A DNA stretch of 64,000 nt, taken from Xanthobacteraceae bacterium 501b (GTDB taxonomy: Bacteria > Pseudomonadota > Alphaproteobacteria > Rhizobiales > Xanthobacteraceae). Below are positions 14,588-24,572 of this stretch, in pieces. Each line of letters begins with the position of its first letter. The stretch's first letter is position 1. The notes below the pieces were generated by a model, which worked only from the letters and a program-made list of their open reading frames with translations, was not told the DNA's origin and did not search any database. The translations under genes were made by a program, and so were the position numbers. The stretch lies in assembly GCA_000378025.1 (NCBI GenBank), contig KB899087.1, forward strand, positions 930,001-994,000, read 5' to 3'.

Positions 14588-15676
14588 ATGGCGCGGGCAG
14601 GGCTGGTCATCGCCGGCACCGGCCTCGCCGGCATGGCGGCGGCGATCACGGCGGCGCAGGCGGGCGTGGAGGTACGGCTGCTGGGGCCGCCGCCGGCGCC
14701 GGGCGAGCGTGTCGGCGACACGCTGTCGCCGGCGGGCGAGGCGGGGCTCGCCGCGCTCGGCATGGAGGATCTTCTCGGCGAGGGCCCGCACCGCCCTCAT
14801 CTCGTCACCCATGCCGCCTGGGGCCTGCCGGTACTGGCCCAGCGCCACGCCGCCGCCCAGCCGGAGGGGGGTGGCCATATTCTCCAGCGCGCGGCCTTCG
14901 AGGCGACGCTGTTCCGGCGCGTTCGGGCGCTGGGCGTCGCCGTCCATCCCGCGCGGGCGGTGGCGATGGCGCGCGAGGGGGCGGGCTGGCGGGTGACGCT
15001 CGACACGGGCGGGCAGCTGGAGGCGGACGGCGTCATCGACGCCACTGGCCGCGCCGCCGCGCTGGCCCGTGCCCATTCCCGGCCTTTCCGCGCCGACCGG
15101 TTGGTGGCCGCCTGGCAGTTCATCGCCCGTAGCGACCCCGAGGTCGAGCCCTCCCGCGCCAGCCTGATCGAGGCGGTGGAGGGCGGCTGGTGGTATGGCT
15201 GCCTGCTGCCGGACGAGCGGCTGAGCGTCGCCTTCTTCTCCGATCCAGACCTGTTGCCGCGTGGCCTGTCGCGGAATCTGGAGCGCTGGCGGGCGCTGGC
15301 CAGCGAGACGCGCTTCCTCCGCCGCTGGCTGGAGAGCGCCAGCTTCGACCTTGTTGCGCCGCCCCGGCTCGCCTCCGCCGCGACGACGTGGCTGGCGCCG
15401 GCCGCCGGGCCGGGATGGGCCGCCGCCGGGGATGCCGCCTGCGCCTTCGATCCGCTCTCCTCGCACGGCATGGCGACGGCGCTGTGGACCGGGCGCCGCG
15501 CCGCGCTGGCGCTGATCGCCGCTGGCAATGGGCAGCCGCAGGCGCTCGCCGCCTATGCCGACGAGATGGCGCGGGCGGTGACGGATTTCCTCCTCCAGCG
15601 CGCGCGGGTCTATGGCGCCGAGCGGCGCTGGCGGGCGGCGCCGTTCTGGACGCGGCGGCGCGGCGCGGCGGGTTGA
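14588..15676 (+). CDS. LodB-like FAD-dependent maturase
   Basis: The product (362 residues) has an N-terminal Rossmann motif LVIAGTGLAGMAAAITAAQAG, GERVGDTLSPAGEAGLAALG, and the late FAD motif AAGDAACAFDPLSSHGMATAL. This pattern is shared by tryptophan-halogenase-like flavoproteins and by LodB, which is required for quinone cofactor formation in LodA. It starts six bases after the oxidase stop codon, so the two form an operon. No signal peptide, in line with a cytoplasmic maturase acting before Tat export of its partner. Confidence 0.8.
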   Translation: MARAGLVIAGTGLAGMAAAITAAQAGVEVRLLGPPPAPGERVGDTLSPAGEAGLAALGMEDLLGEGPHRPHLVTHAAWGLPVLAQRHAAAQPEGGGHILQRAAFEATLFRRVRALGVAVHPARAVAMAREGAGWRVTLDTGGQLEADGVIDATGRAAALARAHSRPFRADRLVAAWQFIARSDPEVEPSRASLIEAVEGGWWYGCLLPDERLSVAFFSDPDLLPRGLSRNLERWRALASETRFLRRWLESASFDLVAPPRLASAATTWLAPAAGPGWAAAGDAACAFDPLSSHGMATALWTGRRAALALIAAGNGQPQALAAYADEMARAVTDFLLQRARVYGAERRWRAAPFWTRRRGAAG

Positions 15677-15682
15677 AGGGCG

Positions 15683-16321
15683 TCAGTCCGCCGGGCAGGC
15701 GGCGCCGGTGTCGACCCAGGCCTGGGCAAGCGCCTTGGCCTCCTTCTGCGTGCCCGGCGCCGGGGTGCGCCCGGGGCCCGGCGCCCAGCCCCAGCCGACC
15801 AGGCTGTCATCGCCGATATGATGGACGAGGTCGGCCAGCGAGCGGCCGCCATTGGTCGCCGGGTTCTTGATCTGGGCACAGAGCTGGGCGACCGTGCGGC
15901 CCTCGAACGCCATTTCGCGCGGGGCGAGGAACCACGGGTCATGCCCCGGCATCCGCGCGGGGTCGTAGTTCGTCGCTTGGTGGCAGCTGGAACAGCGCAG
16001 CGCCGCCAGCCCCTTGCCATCCGCGCCGCGATAGACCGGCGGCTGGTGCAGACGCTGGCTGTCGCCCTGCAGCGGCCGGTCGCCGACAGGGTGGCAATTG
16101 ACGCAGCGCGGGCTGGTCAGCACCCGGCCGAGCTCAGTGAACAGCGCTGCCGAGCGCGTGGCCTCGTCCGCAATGCCGGCGAAGCTCGCCGGTGGCGCCA
16201 GCCCCTCGGAGGCGGCGCCGGACACCGGGACGGGGGCCATCAGCGCCATCACCAGCCCGGCGGCGAGGCCGGCCGCGCCTGTCGAGACGATGAGGCTGGG
16301 CAGGCGCAGGAGGAACATCAT
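15683..16321 (-). CDS. Dihaem c-type cytochrome subunit
   Basis: The 212-residue protein starts with a hydrophobic signal/anchor ([22 protein letters not shown]) and carries two haem sites, CVNCH and CSSCH. A third region, [16 protein letters not shown], could supply distal ligands. It is the last gene of a three-gene operon with a molybdenum hydroxylase; such cytochromes take electrons from the 2Fe-2S subunit and pass them to the respiratory chain. The preceding gene stops 13 bases upstream. It converges on the lodB-like gene with a six-base gap. The second ATG at 16318 is an equally good start. Confidence 0.85.
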   Translation of the reverse strand: MMFLLRLPSLIVSTGAAGLAAGLVMALMAPVPVSGAASEGLAPPASFAGIADEATRSAALFTELGRVLTSPRCVNCHPVGDRPLQGDSQRLHQPPVYRGADGKGLAALRCSSCHQATNYDPARMPGHDPWFLAPREMAFEGRTVAQLCAQIKNPATNGGRSLADLVHHIGDDSLVGWGWAPGPGRTPAPGTQKEAKALAQAWVDTGAACPAD

Positions 16322-16334
16322 CGCCGGTCGCCCG

Positions 16335-16850
16335 TCACAGCAGATAGCGGGAGGGCTCGGCGAGCACGACGTCGCGAACCGCCTCATGGTAGCGCACATA
16401 GCCCGAGCACCGGCACAGATGCCCGTCCAGCGCCTCCAGGATCGCCTGTTCCAGACCCGCGCGGGCGATCGGCGCCGCCTCCAGCCGCTCCAGCAACACC
16501 TGCGCTTCGTTGAGGAAGCCGGCGGTGCAATAGCCGCACTGGAAGGCGTAATGGGCGACGAACGCCCTTTGCAGCGCGGTGAGCTGGCCGGCCTTGGCGT
16601 GGCCTTCCACCGTGCGGATGCTCTTGCCGTTGAAGCTGACCGCCGGCGCGACGCAGGTCGGCTGCGTCGTGCTGGTGCCGGCGGGGTCGTCGACAATGAC
16701 CACGCAGCTCAGGCACTGGGCGGCACCACAGCCGAATTTGGTGCCGGTCATGCCCAGCACCTCGCGCAGGAAATCGTTCATCGACAGATCGTCGCGAACC
16801 TCGATCGGCCCGTGCGGCGTGCCGTTGATGGTGAGCGAAAGCGCGGTCAT
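16335..16850 (-). CDS. Molybdenum hydroxylase 2Fe-2S subunit (IorA-like)
   Basis: This small subunit (171 residues) has the plant-type ferredoxin motif [14 protein letters not shown] and the helical 2Fe-2S motifs QCGYCTAGF and [11 protein letters not shown]. Both clusters are complete. It matches the alpha subunit of isoquinoline 1-oxidoreductase and related aldehyde oxidases. Its start overlaps the large-subunit stop (ATGA). It mediates electron transfer from the molybdopterin centre to the cytochrome encoded next. Confidence 0.92.
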   Translation of the reverse strand: MTALSLTINGTPHGPIEVRDDLSMNDFLREVLGMTGTKFGCGAAQCLSCVVIVDDPAGTSTTQPTCVAPAVSFNGKSIRTVEGHAKAGQLTALQRAFVAHYAFQCGYCTAGFLNEAQVLLERLEAAPIARAGLEQAILEALDGHLCRCSGYVRYHEAVRDVVLAEPSRYLL

Positions 16851-19618
16851 GCGATCACCTTGCGCAGCATGGCCGGCGTCACCGGCAGCGACTGGAAGCG
16901 GTGGCCGGTGGCGTCATAAATGGCGTTGAGCAGCGCCGGCACGACCGGGATCATCACCACCTCCGCCATGCCCTTGGGCGGCTCCTTCGGCGAGACCGGC
17001 GGCAGCACCTCGATCTGAAGATGGCGCAGCGGCAAATCGGAGGCGCGGGCGACCACATAATCGCCGAGATTCCACTGGCCGTTGCCGGGGCCGTCCTCGA
17101 AGGGCGGCAGGGTCTCCAGCAGCGCGTAGCCGACCCCCATGGCGAAGCCGCCCTGCGCCTGGCCTTCCACCAGCTCCGGCACCAGAATCTCACCGCACTC
17201 GAACACGCTATAGGCCTGCGCGATGCGGATCTCACCGCCGGGCACGCTGATTTCCACCCGCACCGCCGTGCCGCAGGAGGAGGTGAAGGCGGTGCCGATG
17301 CGGTTATAGTCCGTGGGCGGGAAGAACACGAAGCTGCGGTCGATCACCTCGAACGGCCCATCGCCCTGGCGCACCGCCAGCGCGTCGATATCGGCCGCCC
17401 AGTCCAGCCCGCCAAGGGGGAACGCCGCCTGCGCCCACGCCCAGCGCGAGAAGGCGTGCGCCATCGCCCCGGTAATGCCCTTCATCGCATGCGAGCGGGC
17501 GGCGATGGCGGTCTGCGCCAGCGGCGGTAGGCCGGACATGATGAGGAACCCGTCCTGCCAGAACGCTTCTTCCCACAGGAATTCGCGGGGATCGCCGGCC
17601 TTGATGCCCCAGAGGTCGAGCGCGGCGGGCCAGAGGCCGAAGCGGAAGATGATCCGCGCCGCTTGCGCCGGCGCCTGGGTGCTGACATGGGCGCCGATCG
17701 AGGCGCTGGTGGCCGAGCTGATCGCCGGCACCCAGCGTGGGTTCTTCGCCGCCGCGTCCTGCTCGGCCTGCGTCATCGCATAGGGATCGCCCGAGGTGAC
17801 GAGGCCAAGTGCGTCATACATGTCGATGCGGGCGACCGTCACCGCGTCGGCACTCTGGCCGAGAATGGCCGCCACGCGCCGCGCGGTGGCCGTGCCGATG
17901 CCATTGCCCATCTCCACCGCATCGGCCTGCAGGGTCACGCGGCCATCCGGGCCGATCTCGACCCGCCCGAGCGAGCAGTCCGCCCCAGTGCCATAATCCT
18001 TGGTGCAGCAGGCGACCCCGGTGCCGACACGCACGCCGGCTGGGGCAGCCGCCTTCTTCGCCGCGCGGTCGCGCCAGATCGGGTGGGCTTCCAGCTTGTC
18101 GAGGATCTCAGGCGTGCGAACCGACACCGTCCACGGGTTGCCGGTCATGGTGCGTCCGCCGGCGGTCAGCAAATTGCGCCGGCGCAGGTCGATCGGGTCG
18201 ATCTTCAGCGTCGTCGCCGCCTCGTCGATCAGCGTCTCGATCGCGGTCATGGTCTGCAGCGTGCCATAGCCGCGCATCGAGCCGGCGGGCACGCCGCGCG
18301 TGTGCTCGGCCACCGTGGTCACGTCGACTTTGGGGATGTCGTAAATGCCGGCGGCGGCAGTGGCGCCGACCACGGCGACGCTGGGGGAGTAGTTGGCGAG
18401 GCCGCCGCCATCGAGCACATGGTCGGCGGCAAAGGCGGCGATGCGGCCGGTGGCGCGGTCCACGCCGATCTGCGAGCGCATCTGGAAGGCGTGGCGCTTC
18501 ACCCCGCCCTGGAACTGCTGGAACCGATCCTGCGCCAGCCGGATCGGCTTGCCCGGCAGGAACAGCGCGGCAAGGCCGGCATAGAGCGGGAAGGGCGTGT
18601 GGTCACGCCCGCCAAAGCCGCCGCCGAGCGAGGCGAAGTCGAGGTCCAGCCGCGTCGGCCGCAGCGTGGCGGGGGCCTGCGCCAGCATATAGTCCAGCGC
18701 CTCCGCCGCCTCGAAGGGCGATTGCACGCCGAGCACGAGGTGCAGCGCGCCGGCGGCTTCCTCATACCAGCCAAGGCCGGCTTCCGGCTCCAGGAACATC
18801 GGGTCGACTGACTGGGTGTTGAAGGCGCGATCGAGCACCAGCAGGTCGGGATTGTCCGCCGCCAGCAGCGCGCGGATCTCCTCGCCATAGGTCGCGCCCT
18901 TGGCGTAGTCGCCGCCCTGCGCGGTGGGCAGCGGCTTCCAGATCGGCCGGCCGCCGCCTTCGGTGAAGCCCGGGCTGATCCAGCCTTCCTGCAGCGGCGA
19001 ATAGATGTCGGGCGCCTCCGGCGTCGGGCCGGCGATGCGGGTGAAGCGCAGCGCGGCATAGTTCGGCCCGGTGCGCGGGCCGGTCTCGGCGCCGAAGCGC
19101 ACCAGCGCTTTGTCCTCGCGAAACGCGATCCGCGCCCGGTCATAAGCGTCGAAGCCCTCGAAAAGCAGCAGCGCCACCGGCTGGCCGAGATAAAGCGGTG
19201 TCTGGCCGATGGGGCAGAACAGGTCGCCGGCATAGAAGGGCGGGGTGCGCAGGGCGCTCGCCGCGATATCGGCGGCGCCCACCACCTTGGTCGGCTGCGC
19301 CTGCGCCGGGAGCGCGTCGAGGTTCAGCCCCTCATAGACATGGCTGGCATCGCGCGCCCGCACCAGCAGCGCATGGGCTGTCGTGGCCGGCCAGCCCTCC
19401 ATGTCGGCGGCGCGGAAATCCGAGGCGTAGAGCTTGGCGCCCGTGACCTTGGCGATACCGTCGATGCGGGCGCGGCCGATCAGCCCCGCATTGGCGCGGC
19501 CGGGCAGGGTCTGTGTCGCCTCGAAGGGCAGAGCGGCGGCCGGCGAAAGCCGGCTGAGGCCGAGGGTGATGCCGCTCGCGGCCACCCAGCTGAAGAGCTC
19601 ACGGCGTGTCGGCTGCAT
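16847..19618 (-). CDS. Molybdopterin-binding large subunit (IorB-like), Tat-exported
   Basis: The 923-residue protein belongs to the xanthine dehydrogenase family, isoquinoline 1-oxidoreductase beta type: [17 protein letters not shown] near the N-terminus, [29 protein letters not shown], and [20 protein letters not shown] at the end. It opens with [16 protein letters not shown], a twin-arginine signal, so the complex works in the periplasm and the small subunit is probably co-exported. Substrates in this family are N-heterocycles and aldehydes; the actual one here is unknown. First gene of the operon; divergent from the multicopper oxidase gene across 237 bases. Confidence 0.88.
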   Translation of the reverse strand: MQPTRRELFSWVAASGITLGLSRLSPAAALPFEATQTLPGRANAGLIGRARIDGIAKVTGAKLYASDFRAADMEGWPATTAHALLVRARDASHVYEGLNLDALPAQAQPTKVVGAADIAASALRTPPFYAGDLFCPIGQTPLYLGQPVALLLFEGFDAYDRARIAFREDKALVRFGAETGPRTGPNYAALRFTRIAGPTPEAPDIYSPLQEGWISPGFTEGGGRPIWKPLPTAQGGDYAKGATYGEEIRALLAADNPDLLVLDRAFNTQSVDPMFLEPEAGLGWYEEAAGALHLVLGVQSPFEAAEALDYMLAQAPATLRPTRLDLDFASLGGGFGGRDHTPFPLYAGLAALFLPGKPIRLAQDRFQQFQGGVKRHAFQMRSQIGVDRATGRIAAFAADHVLDGGGLANYSPSVAVVGATAAAGIYDIPKVDVTTVAEHTRGVPAGSMRGYGTLQTMTAIETLIDEAATTLKIDPIDLRRRNLLTAGGRTMTGNPWTVSVRTPEILDKLEAHPIWRDRAAKKAAAPAGVRVGTGVACCTKDYGTGADCSLGRVEIGPDGRVTLQADAVEMGNGIGTATARRVAAILGQSADAVTVARIDMYDALGLVTSGDPYAMTQAEQDAAAKNPRWVPAISSATSASIGAHVSTQAPAQAARIIFRFGLWPAALDLWGIKAGDPREFLWEEAFWQDGFLIMSGLPPLAQTAIAARSHAMKGITGAMAHAFSRWAWAQAAFPLGGLDWAADIDALAVRQGDGPFEVIDRSFVFFPPTDYNRIGTAFTSSCGTAVRVEISVPGGEIRIAQAYSVFECGEILVPELVEGQAQGGFAMGVGYALLETLPPFEDGPGNGQWNLGDYVVARASDLPLRHLQIEVLPPVSPKEPPKGMAEVVMIPVVPALLNAIYDATGHRFQSLPVTPAMLRKVIA

Positions 19619-19855
19619 GAATTGTCGCTGGCCCCCGCCGCGTGCACTGGGAACAACCTTAGAACATTTCCGAACGAACAGCCAGAAAACTCGCCGGCAA
19701 ATGACCCTTGGAAAGGCAGGCGAGCCGCTACTAAGCCTCCCGCCCCATCTCCATACCTCTCTGTAAAGGCTCGAAAAAATAGTGTCGCTCGCTCCCCGGC
19801 GCGAAAGGGGCGCGTGCTACTGTGCCGGCGCGGAAGAGCAGGGTGGGGTGGTCAC

Positions 19856-22800
19856 GTGAAGCGTATCGTTGGATGGGTCGCGTCGGCGGCCCTTTTTGCC
19901 TTCATCCTGCCGCCGCTCAGTGCTGGCCCGGCTCTCGCCCAGCCCTACCAGTCGCCTGAATTCCGCGAGCCGGTGGTGCTCTCCAGCGTCGATGGCGTGC
20001 TGGAAGTCACGCTCACCGCCCATCAGGGCGAAGCCTCGCTCGACACCTCGCCCGTGCCGGTCAAGAACACGCTGCTCTATGGCTACGCGCTGGTGCGCGG
20101 CAAGGCCTCCAACGGCGTGAACGCCAACCGCGACAATTATCCGGCGCCGACGCTGCAGGTGTTCCCCGGCGAGAAGCTCATCATCCACTACGAGAACGGC
20201 CTGGCTGGCCTCGACATCCGCGACTTCTACGATCCGCGCTACACCGGCGTCGGCGGGGAGGTGCCGGTCTATCCCCTGCAGCTCACCGTCTCGCCGGTGA
20301 ACCTGCACACGCATGGCCTGCATGTCAGCCCGAAGTCGAATTCCGACAATGTGCTGCTGCACATGCCGCCGGGCACGGTGAACACCTATGTCTATGACGT
20401 GCCGCGAAACATGCCGCACGGCATTTACTGGTATCACCCGCATCTGCACACGCTCACCTCGGCCCATGTCTATCTCGGCCTCGCCGGTATGCTGGCGATC
20501 GGGCGGACGGACGGCAATTTGCCTGTCGTGACGCAGAAGTCGATTCCCGTGCGCAACATGGCGCTGCAGTATAATTTCGTGTTCGACCGCACCGGGCCGG
20601 AGCCGAGCTTCAACAATGCCAGCTGGCCGCAGTTCATCAGCACGCTGAAATCGCCCGCTGAGGGCGAACTGGCCGCCGGCACCTATCGGCCCATTCTTGC
20701 ACCGGTGAACTTTGCCGGCTCGGCAAAGGGCACGCGCTTTGCCACTGTCTGGTATTCCGGCCCGCTGTCGATCCACAATATGCGCGGGCGCACCCAGTTC
20801 ATCCCGAACAATCTGCAGAGCTTCACCGCAGCCTCGGGCCCCGAGGGCAACGTGCCGGCCGACCCGGCGCTGCCCGACCATCTGCGCGACATCCAGTTCA
20901 CGGTGAACGGCCAGTTCCAGCCGGTGCTGCGCGGCAAGCCGGGCCAGACCGAGATCTGGGTTCTCGCGAATATCAGCGACATGGCCTATATGAGCGTGCG
21001 CCTCACCGAGACCGCGACCGGGCATCACCCGAAGATCGCCATTGTCGGCCAGGACGGCAATCCGAGCCCCTCCGTGCGTTATCCGGTCGAGGAAAACGGT
21101 ACCCGCCTCGTCATCCCGCCGGCCTCGCGCTTCGCCATTGCGGTGACGCTGCCGCTGGAGGGCGAGCTGGTGCTCGACATGCCCGCGCGTGGTGGCGGCG
21201 CCCGCACCGAGAACGCGCCCGGCATTCTCTACACCAGCAACGGTACGGAGAACCCGCCTGCCGTGCTCGGCACGCTCAGCGTGGCGCCGGCGGCGGTCAG
21301 CTATTATGACGGCTTCTTCCTGTTCCCGACGCAGAAGCTGATGAGCGCGGTGGTGGAAGGCGAAAAGGGCGAGGCCACGCCCTTTGTCGAGGGCCAGCCG
21401 CTCGGCGCCTTCACCTCCTTCGACGACCTGTCCAAGGTGACGCCTGACGTCACCCGCAACATCCTCATCAATGGCGGCTTCCTCAACGACCTCGCCAGCA
21501 AGGCCGACCCGAAAGCCTTCATCTACGCCTTCGACAGCGGCGCCTTCCCGAATGTGCCGCTGATGCAGCCCCGGCTGGATTCGGTCGAGGAATGGGTGTT
21601 CCGCAACGAGAACAATGACGAGCACCCCATCCATGTGCACGTCAACGATTTCCAGATCATCTCGGTCTCCGATCCCACCATCGGCCTGAAGGTGGGCGTG
21701 GTGCAGCAGGGTGTCGACAACGCCAATGTGCCGGCGCCCAATCTCGGCCCGGAGGAATCGGTGATCGAACCGGGCGCGCTCACCATCCGCACCCGCTTCG
21801 AGGATTATGCCGGCCTGTTCGTCATGCACTGCCACCGGCTGAACCATGAGGACAACGGCCTGATGGCGCTGGTCAACGTCATCCCGGCCATCTCTTCCTA
21901 TGCCGTCGCCGTGCCCGGCGCGCCGGGCCGTGCCGCCACCGTGCGGGTGATGGATGGCGACAAGCTGCTGGCCACCGTGACGCCGTTCCCCGGCTATGAG
22001 GGCACGCCGAGCGTTGCCATCGGCGATGTCGATGATGATGGCATCTATGATCTCGTGGTCGGCGCCGGCCCGGGCCATGCGCCTGAGGTGGCGGTGTTCG
22101 CCGGCGCGGTCCGGCAGGGCGGCGGCCGCTTCGCCACCGAATTGGCGCGCTTTCCAGCCTTCGACGCCGCCGCCACCAGCGGGGTGAGCGTCGCGGCGGC
22201 GCAGATCGACGGGCTGACCACTGGCGACAACATCATCGTCGGCTCGGGCCCCGGCGTCTCCAGCGAGATCCGGGTGTTCGGCTCGCAACTGCCGGCGGTG
22301 GGCACGGCGCCGGCGCTGTTCTCGACCTTCAATCCGTTCTATGGCGAGCGCAACGGCGTCACCCTCGCCACCGGCTTCGTCGATTTCACCACCGGCCGGC
22401 AGAGCCTCATCGCCGCCCCCGGTGCCGGCTCGCCCGCATTGGTGAAGGTGTTCGTCTTCCCGCTGCTGAAGGCGATGGAGGGCGAGATCGGCAGCCACGC
22501 CCACCGTGCCAAGGGTCCGCCGCGCCCGGTGCTGTCCACGTCCTTCTCCCCGTTCGGGCCGGATTATCGCGGCGGCGTGTCGCTCGCCACCGGCTGGCTG
22601 GCCGGCGTGCTCGGCGGCGCCGAGCGCATCGTCATCGGCCAGCAGGACGGGGCTGAGGTGGCGGTGTTCTCCGCCGGCTCGGCGCTCGATGGCGGGCCGG
22701 CCATGTATCTGCACAGCGCGAGCGCCCACCCGAAGGCCGACTTCACCGAAATGGCGCGCTTCACCCCCTTCGGGGCGGACGCGCGCGGGGTGAGCGTCGC

Positions 22801-22981
22801 CACATCAAGCACCACCTCGGGTGCCGATCTGCTGGTCGCCACCGGGCCCGCCGGCGGCGTGGCGAGCGTGCGCCGCTTCGCGATGGAGCGGGCCGGGGAG
22901 GGGGCGAAGACGCTGGCCGCCACGCCGCTTGGTGAGGCGAAGGTTTCGAGCGCCGGCGCCGTGGTTCTCGGCGGCGACTGA
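19856..22981 (+). CDS. Multicopper oxidase fused to a C-terminal FG-GAP beta-propeller
   Basis: I place the start at GTG 19856, preceded by GGGTGGGGTGG and opening a signal peptide (VKRIVGWVASAALFAFILPP ... ALAQ); the open frame upstream lies antisense to the molybdenum enzyme gene. The roughly 660-residue N-terminal part has all four copper motifs: NLHTHGLHV, YWYHPHLHT, HPIHVHVNDFQ and MHCHRLNHEDNGLM. The remaining ~370 residues are repeats of the type VAIGDVDDDGIYDLVVGAGPG, with Asp-rich calcium loops of an integrin-like propeller. Multicopper oxidases oxidise phenols, metals or bilirubin-like compounds; the propeller may bind a surface or partner. The fusion is uncommon. Confidence 0.85.
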   Translation: MKRIVGWVASAALFAFILPPLSAGPALAQPYQSPEFREPVVLSSVDGVLEVTLTAHQGEASLDTSPVPVKNTLLYGYALVRGKASNGVNANRDNYPAPTLQVFPGEKLIIHYENGLAGLDIRDFYDPRYTGVGGEVPVYPLQLTVSPVNLHTHGLHVSPKSNSDNVLLHMPPGTVNTYVYDVPRNMPHGIYWYHPHLHTLTSAHVYLGLAGMLAIGRTDGNLPVVTQKSIPVRNMALQYNFVFDRTGPEPSFNNASWPQFISTLKSPAEGELAAGTYRPILAPVNFAGSAKGTRFATVWYSGPLSIHNMRGRTQFIPNNLQSFTAASGPEGNVPADPALPDHLRDIQFTVNGQFQPVLRGKPGQTEIWVLANISDMAYMSVRLTETATGHHPKIAIVGQDGNPSPSVRYPVEENGTRLVIPPASRFAIAVTLPLEGELVLDMPARGGGARTENAPGILYTSNGTENPPAVLGTLSVAPAAVSYYDGFFLFPTQKLMSAVVEGEKGEATPFVEGQPLGAFTSFDDLSKVTPDVTRNILINGGFLNDLASKADPKAFIYAFDSGAFPNVPLMQPRLDSVEEWVFRNENNDEHPIHVHVNDFQIISVSDPTIGLKVGVVQQGVDNANVPAPNLGPEESVIEPGALTIRTRFEDYAGLFVMHCHRLNHEDNGLMALVNVIPAISSYAVAVPGAPGRAATVRVMDGDKLLATVTPFPGYEGTPSVAIGDVDDDGIYDLVVGAGPGHAPEVAVFAGAVRQGGGRFATELARFPAFDAAATSGVSVAAAQIDGLTTGDNIIVGSGPGVSSEIRVFGSQLPAVGTAPALFSTFNPFYGERNGVTLATGFVDFTTGRQSLIAAPGAGSPALVKVFVFPLLKAMEGEIGSHAHRAKGPPRPVLSTSFSPFGPDYRGGVSLATGWLAGVLGGAERIVIGQQDGAEVAVFSAGSALDGGPAMYLHSASAHPKADFTEMARFTPFGADARGVSVATSSTTSGADLLVATGPAGGVASVRRFAMERAGEGAKTLAATPLGEAKVSSAGAVVLGGD

Positions 22982-22984
22982 GGC

Positions 22985-23746
22985 TCAGGCGATGCTCTCG
23001 CCGCCATCGACCACCAGCGCCTGGCCGGTCATGAAGGAGGAGCGGTCGGAGACGAGGAACAGGATCGCTTCCGCGATCTCTTCCGCGCTCGCCCAGCGCC
23101 CCATCGGGATCTTCTCGCGCACATAGGCCTCGATCGCGTGCCGCCCGCCCATCTGGGCGATGAAGGGCTCGTTGAACGGGGTGTCGACCCAGCCCGGGCA
23201 CAGCGCGTTCACCCGCACATTGTGCCGGGCATAGTCGATCGCCATCTGCCGCGTCATCGCGATGACGGCGTGCTTGGAGGTGGTGTAGGCGATCATCTCG
23301 CGGTCGTAGAACACGCCGGAATTGGAGGCGGTGATCAGGATCACGCCGCCGCCCTGCGCGATCATCGCCGGCATGGCGCGGCGCGCGGCGAGATAGGACG
23401 CCCGCACATTGATCCGCCAGGAGCGGTCCATTCCGTCAGGCGCCACCTCGGTGAGCGGTCCGCCGACCTGGATGCCGGCATGGCTGTGCAGGATATCGAG
23501 GCGGCCGTGACGGGCCAGCGTGCCGCCGACCAGCGCTTCGATATCGGCATCGACATCGACATCCGTCCGCACCGCCTCGCCCCGGCCGCCAGCGGCCTGG
23601 ATCGCCGCCACGGTGGCCTCGCCCGCCTCCCCGTCGCGGTCGGCGACGATGACGAGGGCGCCCTCGCGCGCCATGGCGAGCGCCCCGGCGCGGCCGATCC
23701 CCGAGCCGGCGCCGGTGACGATGGCGACCTTGTCCTTGAGACTCAT
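22985..23746 (-). CDS. SDR-family oxidoreductase
   Basis: A classical short-chain dehydrogenase of 253 residues: VAIVTGAGSGIGRAGA binds NAD(P), ITASNSG supplies the catalytic Ser, YTTSKHA the Tyr and Lys, and VRVNALCPGWVDTPF follows. Substrate unknown. It starts seven bases after the stop of the permease gene and is the last gene of the ABC operon, which suggests it acts on the imported solute. The ATG at 23746 is chosen; the longer frame upstream is a shadow of the permease gene. Confidence 0.88.
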   Translation of the reverse strand: MSLKDKVAIVTGAGSGIGRAGALAMAREGALVIVADRDGEAGEATVAAIQAAGGRGEAVRTDVDVDADIEALVGGTLARHGRLDILHSHAGIQVGGPLTEVAPDGMDRSWRINVRASYLAARRAMPAMIAQGGGVILITASNSGVFYDREMIAYTTSKHAVIAMTRQMAIDYARHNVRVNALCPGWVDTPFNEPFIAQMGGRHAIEAYVREKIPMGRWASAEEIAEAILFLVSDRSSFMTGQALVVDGGESIA

Positions 23747-23753
23747 GATGCAC

Positions 23754-24572
23754 CTATGCGGAGGCCGGGCGGCGCCGGCGGAGCAGCAGCTGCGCCGTGA
23801 TGACGAGAAGGATGGAGGCCACCAGCACCAGCGCGCCGATGGCGTTGATTTCAGGCGTGACGCCGCGCCGTATCGAGGCGAAGACATACATGGGCAGCGT
23901 GGTCTGCGAGCCCGCGACGAAGAAGGCGACGATGAAATCGTCGAAGGAGAAGGTGAAGGCCAGCAGGAAGCCGGCAAGGATGGCCGGCAGGATCTGCGGC
24001 AGCACGATCGAGCGGAAGGTGGTGAAGGGGCTGGCATAGAGGTCGCTGGAGGCTTCCACCATGTCGCGTCCCAGCGCCCCGAGCCGGGCGCGCACGATCA
24101 TGGTCACCAGCGCGGTCGAGAACAGCCCATGCGCGGCGATGATCGAGCCATAGCCCAGCGACAGGCGCGGCGGCGCATCCCCCGGCCACAGCGCCGCGAG
24201 CGCCGGGTTGACGATGCCGAACAGCTGCACCAGCGCCACCAGCGTCGCGATGCCGATCACCACGCCCGGCACCACGATGGCGGCGCCGAACAGCGCGTCG
24301 AACACGGCGCGGGTGCGCGGGCCGGCGCGGCCGAGCCCGAGCGCGGCCGCCGTGCCGCACAGCGAGGCCAGCGCGGCGCTGGTCGTCGCCACGATCAGGC
24401 TGTTGGTCAGCGCCTCCATCAGGAAGGTGTTGGAAAGCGCCCGGCCGTACCACTGCACGGAAAAGCCGGTGAAGTCGCTCGCATGCCGCCCGGCATTGAA
24501 CGAGAACAGCACCACCAGCCCGATCGGCAGGTAGAGGAAGCCGTAAACGGCGGTGACGAAGGCGCGCATCAT
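23754..24572 (-). CDS. ABC transporter permease, PotC type
   Basis: The 272-residue protein has about six membrane spans and the inner-membrane permease loop EASSDLYASPFTTFRSIVLPQILPAI (EAA motif). Sequence features such as FLYLPIGLVVLFSFNAGRH and FSFDDFIVAFFVAG are those of the spermidine/putrescine PotC group. It overlaps the PotB-type gene by four bases (ATGA). Pairs with that protein to form the channel. Confidence 0.9.
   Translation of the reverse strand: MMRAFVTAVYGFLYLPIGLVVLFSFNAGRHASDFTGFSVQWYGRALSNTFLMEALTNSLIVATTSAALASLCGTAAALGLGRAGPRTRAVFDALFGAAIVVPGVVIGIATLVALVQLFGIVNPALAALWPGDAPPRLSLGYGSIIAAHGLFSTALVTMIVRARLGALGRDMVEASSDLYASPFTTFRSIVLPQILPAILAGFLLAFTFSFDDFIVAFFVAGSQTTLPMYVFASIRRGVTPEINAIGALVLVASILLVITAQLLLRRRRPASA

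Noticed and set aside
13934..15466. Long minus-strand frame opposite lodA/lodB
   Set aside because: Arg/Gly/Pro-rich antisense translation with no motif; the plus-strand genes are clearly coding.
19817..22729. Long minus-strand frame opposite the multicopper oxidase
   Set aside because: It is His/Arg/Gly-rich with no domain, a typical high-GC shadow; the plus strand has all copper motifs and a signal peptide.
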